Origin: Moraxellaceae bacterium
GTDB taxonomy: Bacteria; Pseudomonadota; Gammaproteobacteria; Pseudomonadales; Moraxellaceae
Reading direction: 5' to 3'
DNA length: 55,247 bases
Assembly: GCA_025363155.1 (NCBI GenBank)
Contig: JANYEL010000174.1
Span: 1-55,247 of the forward strand
In this document: positions 1 through 9,290 of the stretch, piece by piece
Position numbering within the stretch: the first letter of the stretch is position 1
How the letters are laid out: every line of letters begins with the position of its first letter
Translations under genes and position numbers: made by a program
Notes under the pieces: model-generated
What the model was told of the DNA's origin: nothing
Database searches by the model: none
Seen by the model: only the letters and a program-made list of their open reading frames with translations

Positions 1-150
1 CATCAAACCCAATACGAGTCCAGAGAGGAGGCAAGGCGTGAAATCGTGGAATGGATCGAGATATTTTATAATCGAGTGCGCAGGCATACGAAATTAGGTA
101 ACATCAGTCCAGCAGAAGCATTTAACAACTTTATGCTGCAAACGGCATAA
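1..150 (+). CDS. IS3-family transposase OrfB, C-terminal fragment
   Basis: The frame is open from base 1 to a TAA at 148-150. It carries the closing signature of IS3-family OrfB integrases: EWIEIFYNRVRRHTKLG followed by ISPAEAF, the region just after the third catalytic acidic residue (E) of the rve/DDE domain. Only about 49 residues are present because the window starts inside the gene. The gene would cut and join DNA ends during copy-paste IS3 transposition, as an OrfAB fusion made by frameshifting. The family is clear; the specific IS is not recognised. Confidence 0.85.
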   Translation, partial: HQTQYESREEARREIVEWIEIFYNRVRRHTKLGNISPAEAFNNFMLQTA

Positions 151-192
151 CCATTCTCTTAAAAAACTGTCCTTCAAACTCGACAGGGGTCA
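1..192 (+). mobile_element. Right end of an IS3-family insertion sequence (truncated by window edge)
   Basis: The first 150 bases encode the last 49 residues of an IS3-type OrfB. The terminal inverted repeat appears to end with GACAGGGGTCA at 192, matching the TG...CA ends usual for IS3-family elements. The bases from 194 are already in-frame tnsD, so this element forms the left edge of the broken tnsD. The other end and any target duplication lie outside the window. The exact boundary, 192 or a base either side, is inferred. Confidence 0.75.
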
Positions 193-193
193 G

Positions 194-1546
194 ATCAAAC
201 ATTTAAACCACTTCACCCCTCAAGATTGGATTCAACAGCACACCTTATATCCTGCGTATCTTGCTTTTGAACCACCTGAGCGATGTAAGCAAATTCTTCA
301 GTCGGCTTGCAGCAATAAAGCCAATGATATTCACACTCGTATCGGGATCTCAGCATCCTCAATCACATCACCCAAATATCTTCGCATTTGTAAGCAATGT
401 TATGCTGAGCAATTACAGACATATGGCGAGGTTTATTGGCAAAGGACGCTGCAAATGTCAGGCGTGGTTATTTGCCCTATTCATGAACAAGTTTTATTTA
501 CCACCGATGTACCACAGCATCCTTCTAGTAAATTTTCATTTGTTCCCGCTGAAAAGCTAGAGATTACTGGTCTGATTAATGTACCCGAAGCACAAGCCTT
601 TCGACTCAAATTGCTCCAGTTATCCCGTAATTTTTTTGAACTACTCAATTCTTCTCGTACCTATAATATTAATTTTCATCAGTTCAGCACTTTTTACTAT
701 CAGCTTGCAGAACTTAACAGTTTAGTGAAGGGACATCGGGTAAATCATGCTGCGATCGCAGAAAAACTTACCAACTACTGGACTATTGATGGTCTAAAAA
801 AACTAGATCCTTCCTTAGCTCCCGTAGATAAATGGCTTAGATTATTGTTCTTAAAACAACGTAAAGCTTTTCATCCTCTACATCATTTGTTGGTATGGCA
901 AAGTTTCGACGAATCTCGCCCTACTACCATTTTGGAAAAAATTTCTAAACTCTCAGATATTGAAGTCACCAAATCTAATCCAGTTGTCGAAATACCATCA
1001 AAACAACATCAACAAGAACGCCAGAAATGGCTTAACAATTGTCACCAAAATCCCCAAAAAGGGATTAAATGGTTACGACTGATCGGTGATGCTGGAGGAA
1101 ATTATATGTGGCTTTACCGGCATGATAGAAACTGGCTACAAACTCACTCACCTGCACGCCTGAAATCAAATCAAAATCATAACCGCATAGATTGGTCAGC
1201 AAGGGACTTCCAAGTTTTAAATATGCTCATTAAACTGAGGACAGAAACAAATATAGAATTATTAGATACACGTATGACTACAGCATGGTTCATCAAAAAT
1301 ATTGATGCAAATTTTAATATTGATAAACATTTCAAAAACTTATATCAAAGTAAAATTTTTATTGATGAGCATAGTGAAACCGTCGAACAGTTCCAAAGAC
1401 GTAGAATTTTAGCAACAATCACTGACTTACGCTTGAAGAATATATCCTTATCTTTGTGGAATATCCTGAGAAGAGCCGGTATTAGAAAAAATTTTGTTGA
1501 TGAGAATATGATCAACTTCATCAAAAATAACCAAGGAAATATATAA
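194..1546 (+). pseudogene. tnsD: Tn7-like target-selector TnsD, 5'-truncated by the IS3 element
   Basis: The reading frame is open from 194 with no start codon. It begins with a region resembling Tn7 TnsD near residue 61 (HFTPQDWIQQHTLYPAY) and keeps the TniQ zinc-finger pattern: RICKQCYAEQ, then GEVYWQR, then CPIHEQ. The C-terminal half has the helical TnsD pattern (KQRKAFHPLHHLLVWQ, WLYRHDRNW, RIDWSARDF). TnsD normally binds the attachment site downstream of glmS and recruits TnsC. The missing start is found 45.8 kb away at 46963-47010, and about 45 codons between the two pieces are absent. A first in-window ATG at 455 would give a protein without part of the zinc finger, so function is unlikely. 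tnsE starts at the base after its stop. Confidence 0.88.
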
Positions 1547-3133
1547 GTGAGTTCCACTCATCCAACCCTATTAAACATCCCTAACAACGCAAAGTTGATC
1601 GCTTTTGGTAATTGCTTCCACTCAGAGCAATATGGCTGGCAAATTGCTACCTTTTTCAGAATGCCGAACAAGGAAATCAAAACCATATTCTTAGCTATCG
1701 AAACTTTACCTATCTTGGCACTGGGCAGAATATATCGGAAAGGCAATATCTCAGTTGAACAAAAAGAGATCATTCATTTTTCGCTTCCCCCAATCGCATC
1801 ATGGGAAAAGTTGACTATGAGGGAAGTCCCAACGATGTTGTATGACACTCATTTTTCAAGTGAGTGTCAAAATCAGCTTATCTACAAAATTACACTAGAA
1901 AATAAAATATTTTGGCTTCCAGTGCTAGAACTTGCGCGGGTGCTGTTCTTAAAAACAGCTGAGAATAGCCGTCGTGCATTTTATGAGTCGAGCCTTTTTC
2001 CTATGGCAAATCTCAATCTCTCTCAGGGACAGGCCGTCATCCAACTCAGCAAACATTATCCACGCAAACTACTGGATACAAAATCACACCAGCAATATCT
2101 AGCGTGGCTGCTACTCAATCCTGACGTAACTAAAAGCTTTTGTTCAATTTATCAATCAAAGAATGAAAATCTTAAGACAACACAAAAGTTCCAACGTTGG
2201 ATTTTTGACTTTAAACCGTTCGAGCTAAGAAATGTCACCACCAATTGCTTTGTAAGCTCTCATGAACAAGAATATTTCATCTTTGAAATAAGCTCTTTAG
2301 CAAGGATTCCAACAACTACTCAGTACAAGAAAGTCGTTATAGAACATCCAGAAGATATCAAATACCTAGCAGAACAAAATAAGGGCTCGGAATCCGAGAA
2401 AGACCCGAGCGACAAAAAGAAAGTCAATATCAGTAAAATTATTGATGATAAAAAAACACCATCAGGCCACACTAAACATCGTGTTTTGGATATTCCAAAG
2501 GGACGCTTACACTTTAACGCTCTTATTGAGCCATCAAGACATTTCAATGAAGTGACCGTTGAGCCGAAGCATAATAAGTCGCCCAAACGAGCTGAAAATG
2601 GAGAAGAAGAGGAAGGTTTAGGGCTTACTGAAGGAGATTCTAAAAATAAATCGCGTAAAGTGGATTTCAAAACTTTAGCAGACCCAAATGAAGAACCATC
2701 GGACTTCTTTAAGCATATCCGAATAGCTTTAAAACACATTCAAGAAACCAAAAATTGGCAAATCAATGAGAGAACGGCAGAGCTCTCTCATGATAAACCG
2801 AAGTCATTTTTATCTATAGGTGGTGCCAAGCGTCGCTATTTCTGTGCAGAGATTACGTTGGCTGGCGATACCATCGCAAAAATTTTGGAAATAGATTTGA
2901 CGGATAAACACGGGCTTTCTACGCTAGTCTTACGATTGGCACCTAGTAGTGATACCGATAATATTGATCTAATTTTGGATGCCTTAGTTGAAAAATCAGG
3001 ACGATGGAATAAAGAACTTATTCATGACCTCGCCGACATCTGTGCTTATGTGACACATCCTAAAAGTTTATCAGAAAAAACCGAAGTATTAGTCTATGAA
3101 AATTGGGGCAACCGAATTATTTCGGAGCTCTAG
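1547..3133 (+). CDS. tnsE: Tn7-like transposition protein TnsE
   Basis: This 528-residue protein is close to the length of Tn7 TnsE (about 540). It starts with GTG immediately after the tnsD stop, so the pair is translationally linked. The N-terminal half is beta-rich and contains FFRMPNKEIKTIFLAIETLP. The middle (about residues 280-390) is charged and probably disordered, and the conserved C-terminal DNA-binding part includes KSFLSIGGAKRRYFCAEI and a closing VYENWGNRI. In Tn7, TnsE directs insertion into conjugating plasmids and replicating DNA through the sliding clamp and 3' recessed ends. The gene looks intact, unlike tnsD. The assignment rests on position and overall resemblance. Confidence 0.82.
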   Translation: MSSTHPTLLNIPNNAKLIAFGNCFHSEQYGWQIATFFRMPNKEIKTIFLAIETLPILALGRIYRKGNISVEQKEIIHFSLPPIASWEKLTMREVPTMLYDTHFSSECQNQLIYKITLENKIFWLPVLELARVLFLKTAENSRRAFYESSLFPMANLNLSQGQAVIQLSKHYPRKLLDTKSHQQYLAWLLLNPDVTKSFCSIYQSKNENLKTTQKFQRWIFDFKPFELRNVTTNCFVSSHEQEYFIFEISSLARIPTTTQYKKVVIEHPEDIKYLAEQNKGSESEKDPSDKKKVNISKIIDDKKTPSGHTKHRVLDIPKGRLHFNALIEPSRHFNEVTVEPKHNKSPKRAENGEEEEGLGLTEGDSKNKSRKVDFKTLADPNEEPSDFFKHIRIALKHIQETKNWQINERTAELSHDKPKSFLSIGGAKRRYFCAEITLAGDTIAKILEIDLTDKHGLSTLVLRLAPSSDTDNIDLILDALVEKSGRWNKELIHDLADICAYVTHPKSLSEKTEVLVYENWGNRIISEL

Positions 3134-3222
3134 TCCATGCCTTCAAGCGATCTTTAAACATTTTATTAAAGCCTAAGAAAGTATTTATCAGGAGGTTGCT
3201 TTTAAAACATATAAAAACTAAC

Positions 3223-3242
3223 ATATGAACACATGTTTATGT
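3223..3242 (+). promoter_or_regulatory. SmtB/CzrA-type operator upstream of the zinc repressor gene
   Basis: ATATGAACA-CA-TGTTTATGT is an imperfect inverted repeat with two mismatches, ending 11 bases before the ATG of the repressor. It resembles the 12-2-12 ATATGAACA/TGTTCATAT sites known for SmtB, ZiaR and CzrA. It probably lets the repressor control itself and the downstream czcD. Confidence 0.6.
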
Positions 3243-3253
3243 GTTGAATTACA

Positions 3254-3565
3254 ATGGAATCGACTTGTACAGATAATAGCGTAGCTGAACTTGCAGACTT
3301 GTTCCGCTTATTGGGAGATGTCACACGTTTACGCATTGTGCTGACTTGTCTGAAAGTGCCTGTAGCAGTAAACGACATCGCTAATAGCCTCAACCTAAGC
3401 CAATCTTTGGTTAGCCATCATCTTCGCCTGCTACGTGCCGCTCGTATTGTTAAAGCCGAACGGCAGGGAAAACAAATTTTTTATATAGCTGCAGACCATC
3501 ATATTTCTTGCTTGGTTACAGACATGCTTGATCACATTCAAGAACCTCATTTGGAGTTAGATTAA
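3254..3565 (+). CDS. ArsR/SmtB-family zinc-type metal repressor
   Basis: This 103-residue winged-helix repressor has its recognition helix in SLNLSQSLVSHHLRLLR. The C-terminal alpha5 helix has the SmtB/CzrA zinc-site spacing: an Asp, a His two residues on, a second His eleven residues later and a Glu three further (DHHISCLVTDMLDHIQE). This points to Zn/Co-type sensing rather than arsenic sensing. Two N-terminal acidic/Cys residues (CTDNSVAELADLF) could add to the site. The stop is followed directly by the czcD ATG, so both form one transcript under the operator at 3223-3242. Metal identity is inferred from the ligand spacing. Confidence 0.85.
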   Translation: MESTCTDNSVAELADLFRLLGDVTRLRIVLTCLKVPVAVNDIANSLNLSQSLVSHHLRLLRAARIVKAERQGKQIFYIAADHHISCLVTDMLDHIQEPHLELD

Positions 3566-4558
3566 ATGGCACATCAGCACAACCATGACCATGATGGTCA
3601 TAATCACAACCATGCAAATAAAGCTCAACATAGCCATGCTGGGCATAGTCACGCTGGTCACAATCATGCACCAACAAGCTTTGGACGTGCGTTTATGATT
3701 GCAATTAGCCTCAATACGATCTTTGTAATCACTGAGTTTGGTTATGGCTTTGTTGCAAACTCAACAGCATTGATGGCTGATGCAGGACATAATCTTTCTG
3801 ATGTTCTAGGGCTGATACTGGCATGGGGTGCGGCCATTTTGTCCAGAAAAGCGCCGAGCCAACGTTATACCTATGGCATGCGTAGTACTTCAATTTTAGC
3901 CGCGTTGGCGAATGCCATGTTCTTGTTAGTCGCTTGTGGCGCAATTGCTTGGGAGGCAATTTTACGCTTCTCTAATCCGCCAGTGGTTGCAGGTTTGACC
4001 GTAACGATTGTTGCCGCGGTCGGCATTTTAATTAATGGTATTTCTGCTTGGTTATTTGTCAAAGGCAGCAAGGGCGACCTCAACATTCGTGGCGCGTATA
4101 TGCATATGATGGCTGACGCAGTAGTTTCACTGGGCGTTGTCATATCAGGTCTGATCATGATCTGGACGGGTTGGAACTGGCTTGATCCAGTAGTCAGTCT
4201 AGTGATTACGGCCGTGATTGTCATTGGTACTTGGGGTTTATTGCGTGATTCAGTGCAATTGGCACTCAATGCCGTTCCAGCACATATTGATGTGACTGCG
4301 GTGGATGCCTTTCTGCGCCAGCAAGCCGGTGTGACTGAGCTGCATGACCTACACATTTGGGGGATGAGTACGACTGAAAGCGCGCTCACAGTACATTTAG
4401 TGATGCCTGATGGTTATCCTAGTGATGCAGTGTTGGACAAAATCACAGCCGAACTCAACGAAAAATTCTCCATTCATCACAGTACGTTACAAGTCGAGCA
4501 AGGTAGCAGTAATCACCAGTGCGCATTGCATAATTCTGAGGCGCAGCACGCTCATTAA
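3566..4558 (+). CDS. czcD: Cation diffusion facilitator CzcD (Zn/Cd/Co efflux)
   Basis: This 330-residue inner-membrane protein of the CDF family exports Zn2+, Cd2+ or Co2+ in exchange for protons. It starts with a His-rich cytoplasmic tail (many HNH and HAGHSHAGH repeats, about residues 3-34), followed by six predicted helices. The transport-site HxxxD pairs are visible as HNLSD in helix II and HMMAD in helix V. The C-terminal cytoplasmic domain keeps HDLHIWGMSTTESALTVHL. The gene abuts the zinc-type repressor and converges on czcC across a shared terminator. Substrate preference cannot be settled from sequence. Confidence 0.9.
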   Translation: MAHQHNHDHDGHNHNHANKAQHSHAGHSHAGHNHAPTSFGRAFMIAISLNTIFVITEFGYGFVANSTALMADAGHNLSDVLGLILAWGAAILSRKAPSQRYTYGMRSTSILAALANAMFLLVACGAIAWEAILRFSNPPVVAGLTVTIVAAVGILINGISAWLFVKGSKGDLNIRGAYMHMMADAVVSLGVVISGLIMIWTGWNWLDPVVSLVITAVIVIGTWGLLRDSVQLALNAVPAHIDVTAVDAFLRQQAGVTELHDLHIWGMSTTESALTVHLVMPDGYPSDAVLDKITAELNEKFSIHHSTLQVEQGSSNHQCALHNSEAQHAH

Positions 4559-4582
4559 AGAATTAGTTAGTATCATGTAATA

Positions 4583-4613
4583 AAAAAAGCGGATAAAAAT
4601 TTATCCGCTTTTT
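4583..4613. terminator. Bidirectional rho-independent terminator between czcD and czcC
   Basis: AAAAAGCGGATAAA, two A, then TTTATCCGCTTTTT forms a near-perfect hairpin with A and T runs on both sides. It sits between two convergent genes and can serve both strands. Confidence 0.85.
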
Positions 4614-4627
4614 CTTTTCTTGAGTGT

Positions 4628-5902
4628 TTACTCTCTTTTAGGGTTCAACCAGTCAGGCCATAGCAGTTGTGCATTGAGTAGCAGGTCAGCATAAGTGCGA
4701 TGTGCTGTAACCTCGGCATTTGATTCATCTTCCGCTGCAGAGAGAGCTTGACGCCGCGCTAAGAGGAGTTGCTGAATATCACCTTCACCCAAAGCATACG
4801 CTTTTTGCGTCAGCTTCGCATTTTCAGCCATAAGCGATGCAGTTTTCTGCGCTAATTGCCATTGTTCAAAAGCGCCAATCGCAGCGTTGTAGCGATTCAA
4901 ACTGGCCGCACGTTGTTCGCGCTCAATCAATACCCGATTGAGGCGAGCACTTTCCAATTGGTTCTGTGTACGCTCAGCCTCTAAAGAACGGCGTTTACTG
5001 CCCAGTGGAATACTAGCCGAAAGTCCAATAATGCGTTCATTACCATAAGCTTCGCTGGCAGTAAACACCCCGAAAGTAGGATCAGGTAGACGATCAGCAC
5101 TCGCCCGACGTGCTTCGGCGGAAGCAATATCGACCTGCGCTTGCGCCACTTCTACAGCATTATTGCTCTCAAGCTGTTGCGACTGCCACCATGTTGCATC
5201 ATTTCTCACTGGCACAGGTGCTGGCAGTTCTCTTGCTGTGAGTACGGTGCTTGCTGGATAGCGCGTGGTCAATTTTGCGAGTTTACTTGACGCAAGATAA
5301 GACGCTTCACTCACCTGACGTTGAACTGTAGCCAACTCTGCAATAGCAAGTTGTTGTTCCAGTTGAGCGGCATCACCACCGCGTACACGTTTGCGTACTG
5401 CAGTGACATTGTCAGAAACCGCGATCTGCTGACGTAGTAGTAGTGATTTACGAGCATCCGCATCAAGCCAATCAAACCAAGCATCTAATAAACCAGAAAC
5501 AGCCTGACGTCGTGCTTGCTGCGCTTGAAGCAGTGCCAGTGCATTTGTGGCATTGCTATTGGCTTGATCAGCACTTACTTTGGCTGGTAAACGCACTGTC
5601 CGTTCAATCCCAACATTCCACTCATTGGAGTTCGCACTTCCGCTAGAACCTATACCATTACGATAATCACGTCGTTGATATGTACCACGAGCAACCCAGT
5701 CATAAGGCGATAGTCGCTGTTGCTCAGCCCCTATCTGAGCCGCACGTAATGTACTTTCAGCGCTGGCGATTTCAGGATCATTGGCAAGTAACTGCCGTGC
5801 TAATCCTTCTGGTAATAACTGAGGAACGGAGACTTCTGTTTCCGCTGCCGAAGCATTTAGACTCAGAAGGAGCGGGAACATCAACATATAAACATGTTTC
5901 AT
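4628..5902 (-). CDS. czcC: CzcC-type outer-membrane factor of a heavy-metal RND pump
   Basis: This 424-residue TolC-like protein has a signal peptide (MKHVYMLMFPLLLSLNASA) and two repeated alpha-hairpin halves typical of the OEP family. An example is LARRQALSAAEDESNAEVTAHRTYADLLLNAQLLWPDW near the end. It should form the outer-membrane channel for the CzcA/CzcB pump. The start is taken at 5902, where TGATG couples it to the DUF3240 stop and a signal peptide begins; the frame is open a little further upstream. It is the last gene of the minus-strand operon czcB-czcA-DUF3240-czcC, so the channel is encoded last rather than first as in classic czcCBA. Confidence 0.85.
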   Translation of the reverse strand: MKHVYMLMFPLLLSLNASAAETEVSVPQLLPEGLARQLLANDPEIASAESTLRAAQIGAEQQRLSPYDWVARGTYQRRDYRNGIGSSGSANSNEWNVGIERTVRLPAKVSADQANSNATNALALLQAQQARRQAVSGLLDAWFDWLDADARKSLLLRQQIAVSDNVTAVRKRVRGGDAAQLEQQLAIAELATVQRQVSEASYLASSKLAKLTTRYPASTVLTARELPAPVPVRNDATWWQSQQLESNNAVEVAQAQVDIASAEARRASADRLPDPTFGVFTASEAYGNERIIGLSASIPLGSKRRSLEAERTQNQLESARLNRVLIEREQRAASLNRYNAAIGAFEQWQLAQKTASLMAENAKLTQKAYALGEGDIQQLLLARRQALSAAEDESNAEVTAHRTYADLLLNAQLLWPDWLNPKRE

Positions 5903-6201
5903 CAAAGCACTCCTCTCGTCAAAATTGGCACCACCCAAAACAGCACTCCGCTATTGGCAAAGTCGCCACGCAGCGTGTTGATGAGATCATTGGCATCATT
6001 CAGTGTGAGTTGTACCTGAATGAGTACCGCATTACCTCGACCAAGTACCTGCTCACTTTGATCCAGATCGTTTAGATGACCACCATGACTGGAGGCAGAC
6101 TGACTGACGAAATTAGGCAACTGAGGGTGCATGAGTAATTGGTCGAGTAGCTTTTCCTCAAGTTCAGGAGCGGCCAATAAATAAAGACATACTTCAGTCA
6201 T
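5902..6201 (-). CDS. Small DUF3240-like protein within the czc operon
   Basis: This 99-residue cytoplasmic protein starts inside the last codons of czcA and ends sharing a base with the czcC start, so it is tightly coupled in the operon. It reads as a small alpha/beta fold: LYLLAAPELEEKLLDQLL, a loop containing SSHGGHLNDLDQSEQVLGRGNAV, then VQLTLNDANDLINTLR. This resembles the DUF3240 (PII-like ferredoxin-fold) proteins found next to czc genes. The loop histidines could bind metal. A regulatory or metal-sensing role is inferred from context only. Confidence 0.65.
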   Translation of the reverse strand: MTEVCLYLLAAPELEEKLLDQLLMHPQLPNFVSQSASSHGGHLNDLDQSEQVLGRGNAVLIQVQLTLNDANDLINTLRGDFANSGVLFWVVPILTRGVL

Positions 6202-9200
6202 GATGTGCCTCCTTTAGGACGACTTTCTTGAAAGCAAAACGGGAATACAGCAAAGGTAAGATAAATAATGTCAGCACAGTTGCTGTGATGAGACCGCCAA
6301 TCACCACGATGGCAAGTGGACGCTGGATTTCTGATCCGGGTCCTGTCGCAAATAACAATGGCAACAGACCAAAAGCAGTAATCGCCGCCGTCATCAGCAC
6401 AGGTCGTAAGCGACGTTTAGCACCTTCACGAACAACTAGATCAATCTGCATGCCTTCGGCATGAAGCTGATTAAAGTAGCTCACCATCACCACGCCGTTC
6501 AGCACGGCAATCCCGAGTAAGGCAATAAAGCCAACTGATGCAGGTACAGACAGGTATTCTCCAGTCACCCACAACGCGGTGATCCCACCCACTAAAGCAA
6601 ACGGAATGTTACTCAGCACCAATAGCGATTGTCGTACCGAGCGGAAGCTAGAAAACAGCAGCATAAAAATCAGCAATAAGGCGATTGGTGTAACCAAGCC
6701 GAGTCGTGCTGCTGCCCGTTGCTGATTTTCAAACTCACCACCAAACGTCACGCGATAGCCTTCGGGCATTTTGACTTTTGCAGCAATCGCTGTTTTGGCA
6801 TCCTCAACAAAACCGACGAGATCGCGTCCCGTAACATTGCTAACGACCACGCTATAACGACTGCCCATTTCACGAGAAATTTTAACTGGACCAGCAACAC
6901 GTTGAAGTGTGGCAATACTGCTGAGCGGAACTGACTCACCTGATGGCGTGATGATGCGCTGATTGGCAAAATCACCGGGAGACATACGAAAGTCTGCCGA
7001 ACCACGAATCTGAATGGGAATGCGGCGATTGCCTTCCAACACCTTGCCAGCTTGTACACCTTGAATTTCCAGACGCAGTGCCTCTTGAACGTCTTCTACT
7101 GACAATCCAAAGCGGCCAGCAGCTAAACGATCCACAGTAACACTCAGGTATTGAACACCATCATTGACAGCCGTATTAACATCCTGATTCCCTTGTACAG
7201 TTTTAAGGACTTCGGATATTTCAGTCGCTAGACGGTTCAATGTATTCAAGTCACTGCCATAAATTTTCACTGCCAGATCGCCACGCACGCCCATAATCAT
7301 TTCGGAGACTCGCATCTCAATCGGCATGGTGAAGCTGTAGGTCGTTCCGGGGAGTTGATTGAGTACCTTGCGCAACTCTGCAAGTAGCTCATCTTTGGTC
7401 TGCATCCGCCATTCACTACGTGGTTTCAAAATCAGAAACGTATCGGTCTGATTCAATCCCATAGGGTCTAGTCCAATATCGTCTGATCCTGCACGAGCCA
7501 CCACCCCAATGACTTCGGGGACAGCTTTCATCACGGCCTGTTGAATTTTTAAATCCAAAGCGGCAGATTCTTCTAGGCTAATTGATGGAAGTTTTTCAAT
7601 GCCCATGACAATGTCACCTTCATCCATTGCAGGAATAAAGGTTTTGCCGACTTGCGTGTACACCAAACCTGCAAGGACAAGCATGATTGCTGCACTGAAA
7701 AATACAATCTTTTGATTGAGGAAGGCTTTTTCGAGTAGCGGGGTGTACAGACGAAGAAGTTGGCGTGGCAGCCAAGGTTCTTCATGCGACACGGATTTAA
7801 GAAGGAACGACGCTAATACTGGAATCACAGTCAGCGACAAAATCAACGAACTGAAGAGCGCAAATACAATCGTGAGCGCGACAGGTACAAAGAATTTGCC
7901 CTCCATGCCTTGCAGCGTAAGCAATGGCAAAAACACGATGATGATAATGAGCATCCCTGTAACAACAGGAGCCGCAACTTCTCGCACGGCGCGATAGATG
8001 ATATGCAGGCGCGGCAATTTACCTTTGGATGGGTCATGTGCCAGTTGTTGAACCACATTTTCGACCACCACCACAGCCGCATCAACGAGCATACCAATCG
8101 CAATCGCAAGACCACCTAAGCTCATCAAGTTGGCGGACATGCCAACTTGACGCATGAGGATAAAGGTTGATAACGCCGATAAAGGTAATATCAGTGCGAC
8201 AGTGACTGCAGCACGCAGATTCCCTAAAAACACGCCAAGCAACACTAAGACTAAGACAATGGCTTCACCTAACGATTTAGTCACGGTATGCACCGCTTTA
8301 TTAACCAAATCAGCACGGTTATAAAAAACTTTGATCTGAGTGCCTTTAGGCAGACTCGGAGTCAGCTCTTTAATCTTCTGTTCGACTCCTGTAACGACTT
8401 GTCTTGCATTGGCTCCAGCTAGACCGAGTACCAGACCTTCGACTGCCTCGTGTTTGCCGTCTTGAGTGACGACACCGTTGCGCGTCATTTCACCAATTTT
8501 CACTTCGGCTACATCACTGACTCGTAATGGAGTTGCACCATCAACTTTGATGACGATGGCTTTGAGGTCTTCGATGCTGGAAATATTACCTTCACTGCGC
8601 ACCAGCAAAACTTCACCACCCTCAGTAAGGCGACCAGCGCCGTCATTACGGTTATTGGCTTCGATCTTTGCTTTGAGCACATCAGGAGTCATGCCTGCTG
8701 CAGCCATTCGTACAGGATCAGGAATAACCTCATAACTACGCGATACACCGCCTAGCACGTTGACATCAGCCACGCCGGGCACCGTGCGTAGCGCAGGACG
8801 AATGACCCAATCAAGTAAAGACTTTCGCTCCATGAGACTCATGTTGGGATTGTCTACTGTGAATTGGAACATCTCACCTAGTGGTGTGGTGATGGGTGCC
8901 ATGCCCCCTTCTACACTAGCAGGTAATTCTGACATCACGCCTGTGAGTCGCTCTGCAACTTGCTGACGCGCCCAGTAAATGTCAGTGCCATCATTGAAAG
9001 TTAAAGTGATGTCAACGATGCCGTATTTAACTGTAGTACGCAGCATTTCCTGTTTTGGAATACCAAGCATTTCGGTTTCAATCGGTACAGCGACACGATT
9101 CTCTACTTCTTCTGGGGTCATACCCGGCGCTTTAAGAATGATTTTAACTTGCTGACTGGCAACATCAGGGAAAGCATCAATTGGAATCTGATTAAACGAA

Positions 9201-9286
9201 TACCAACCGATACCCGATAGCAAGACCGCTAGAATCAAAATAAAGCTGCGCTGTGCGAGCGCAAACTGGATCAATTGTGTGATCAT
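6194..9286 (-). CDS. czcA: CzcA-type heavy-metal efflux RND transporter
   Basis: This 1030-residue inner-membrane proton/metal antiporter has 12 predicted helices in two halves, two large periplasmic domains and the RND start ITQLIQFALAQRSFILILAVLLSGIGW. The helix IV motif reads IGMLVDAAVVVVEN. That is neither the DFG-type zinc motif nor the [13 protein letters not shown] of the copper pump in this window, so the divalent substrate (Zn, Cd, Co or Ni) is uncertain. The start is set at 9286 because GGAGGAATAA lies just before that ATG. Only four bases separate it from the czcB stop, so they are co-transcribed. Confidence 0.88.
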   Translation of the reverse strand: MITQLIQFALAQRSFILILAVLLSGIGWYSFNQIPIDAFPDVASQQVKIILKAPGMTPEEVENRVAVPIETEMLGIPKQEMLRTTVKYGIVDITLTFNDGTDIYWARQQVAERLTGVMSELPASVEGGMAPITTPLGEMFQFTVDNPNMSLMERKSLLDWVIRPALRTVPGVADVNVLGGVSRSYEVIPDPVRMAAAGMTPDVLKAKIEANNRNDGAGRLTEGGEVLLVRSEGNISSIEDLKAIVIKVDGATPLRVSDVAEVKIGEMTRNGVVTQDGKHEAVEGLVLGLAGANARQVVTGVEQKIKELTPSLPKGTQIKVFYNRADLVNKAVHTVTKSLGEAIVLVLVLLGVFLGNLRAAVTVALILPLSALSTFILMRQVGMSANLMSLGGLAIAIGMLVDAAVVVVENVVQQLAHDPSKGKLPRLHIIYRAVREVAAPVVTGMLIIIIVFLPLLTLQGMEGKFFVPVALTIVFALFSSLILSLTVIPVLASFLLKSVSHEEPWLPRQLLRLYTPLLEKAFLNQKIVFFSAAIMLVLAGLVYTQVGKTFIPAMDEGDIVMGIEKLPSISLEESAALDLKIQQAVMKAVPEVIGVVARAGSDDIGLDPMGLNQTDTFLILKPRSEWRMQTKDELLAELRKVLNQLPGTTYSFTMPIEMRVSEMIMGVRGDLAVKIYGSDLNTLNRLATEISEVLKTVQGNQDVNTAVNDGVQYLSVTVDRLAAGRFGLSVEDVQEALRLEIQGVQAGKVLEGNRRIPIQIRGSADFRMSPGDFANQRIITPSGESVPLSSIATLQRVAGPVKISREMGSRYSVVVSNVTGRDLVGFVEDAKTAIAAKVKMPEGYRVTFGGEFENQQRAAARLGLVTPIALLLIFMLLFSSFRSVRQSLLVLSNIPFALVGGITALWVTGEYLSVPASVGFIALLGIAVLNGVVMVSYFNQLHAEGMQIDLVVREGAKRRLRPVLMTAAITAFGLLPLLFATGPGSEIQRPLAIVVIGGLITATVLTLFILPLLYSRFAFKKVVLKEAHHD

Positions 9287-9290
9287 GGCT

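Noticed and set aside
261..560. 99-codon plus-strand frame at the left side
   Set aside because: The overlapping frame from 194 matches TnsD including the zinc finger; this one is a shadow.
2320..2739. 139-codon minus-strand frame inside tnsE
   Set aside because: Antisense to the conserved tnsE frame with no start signal or known motif.
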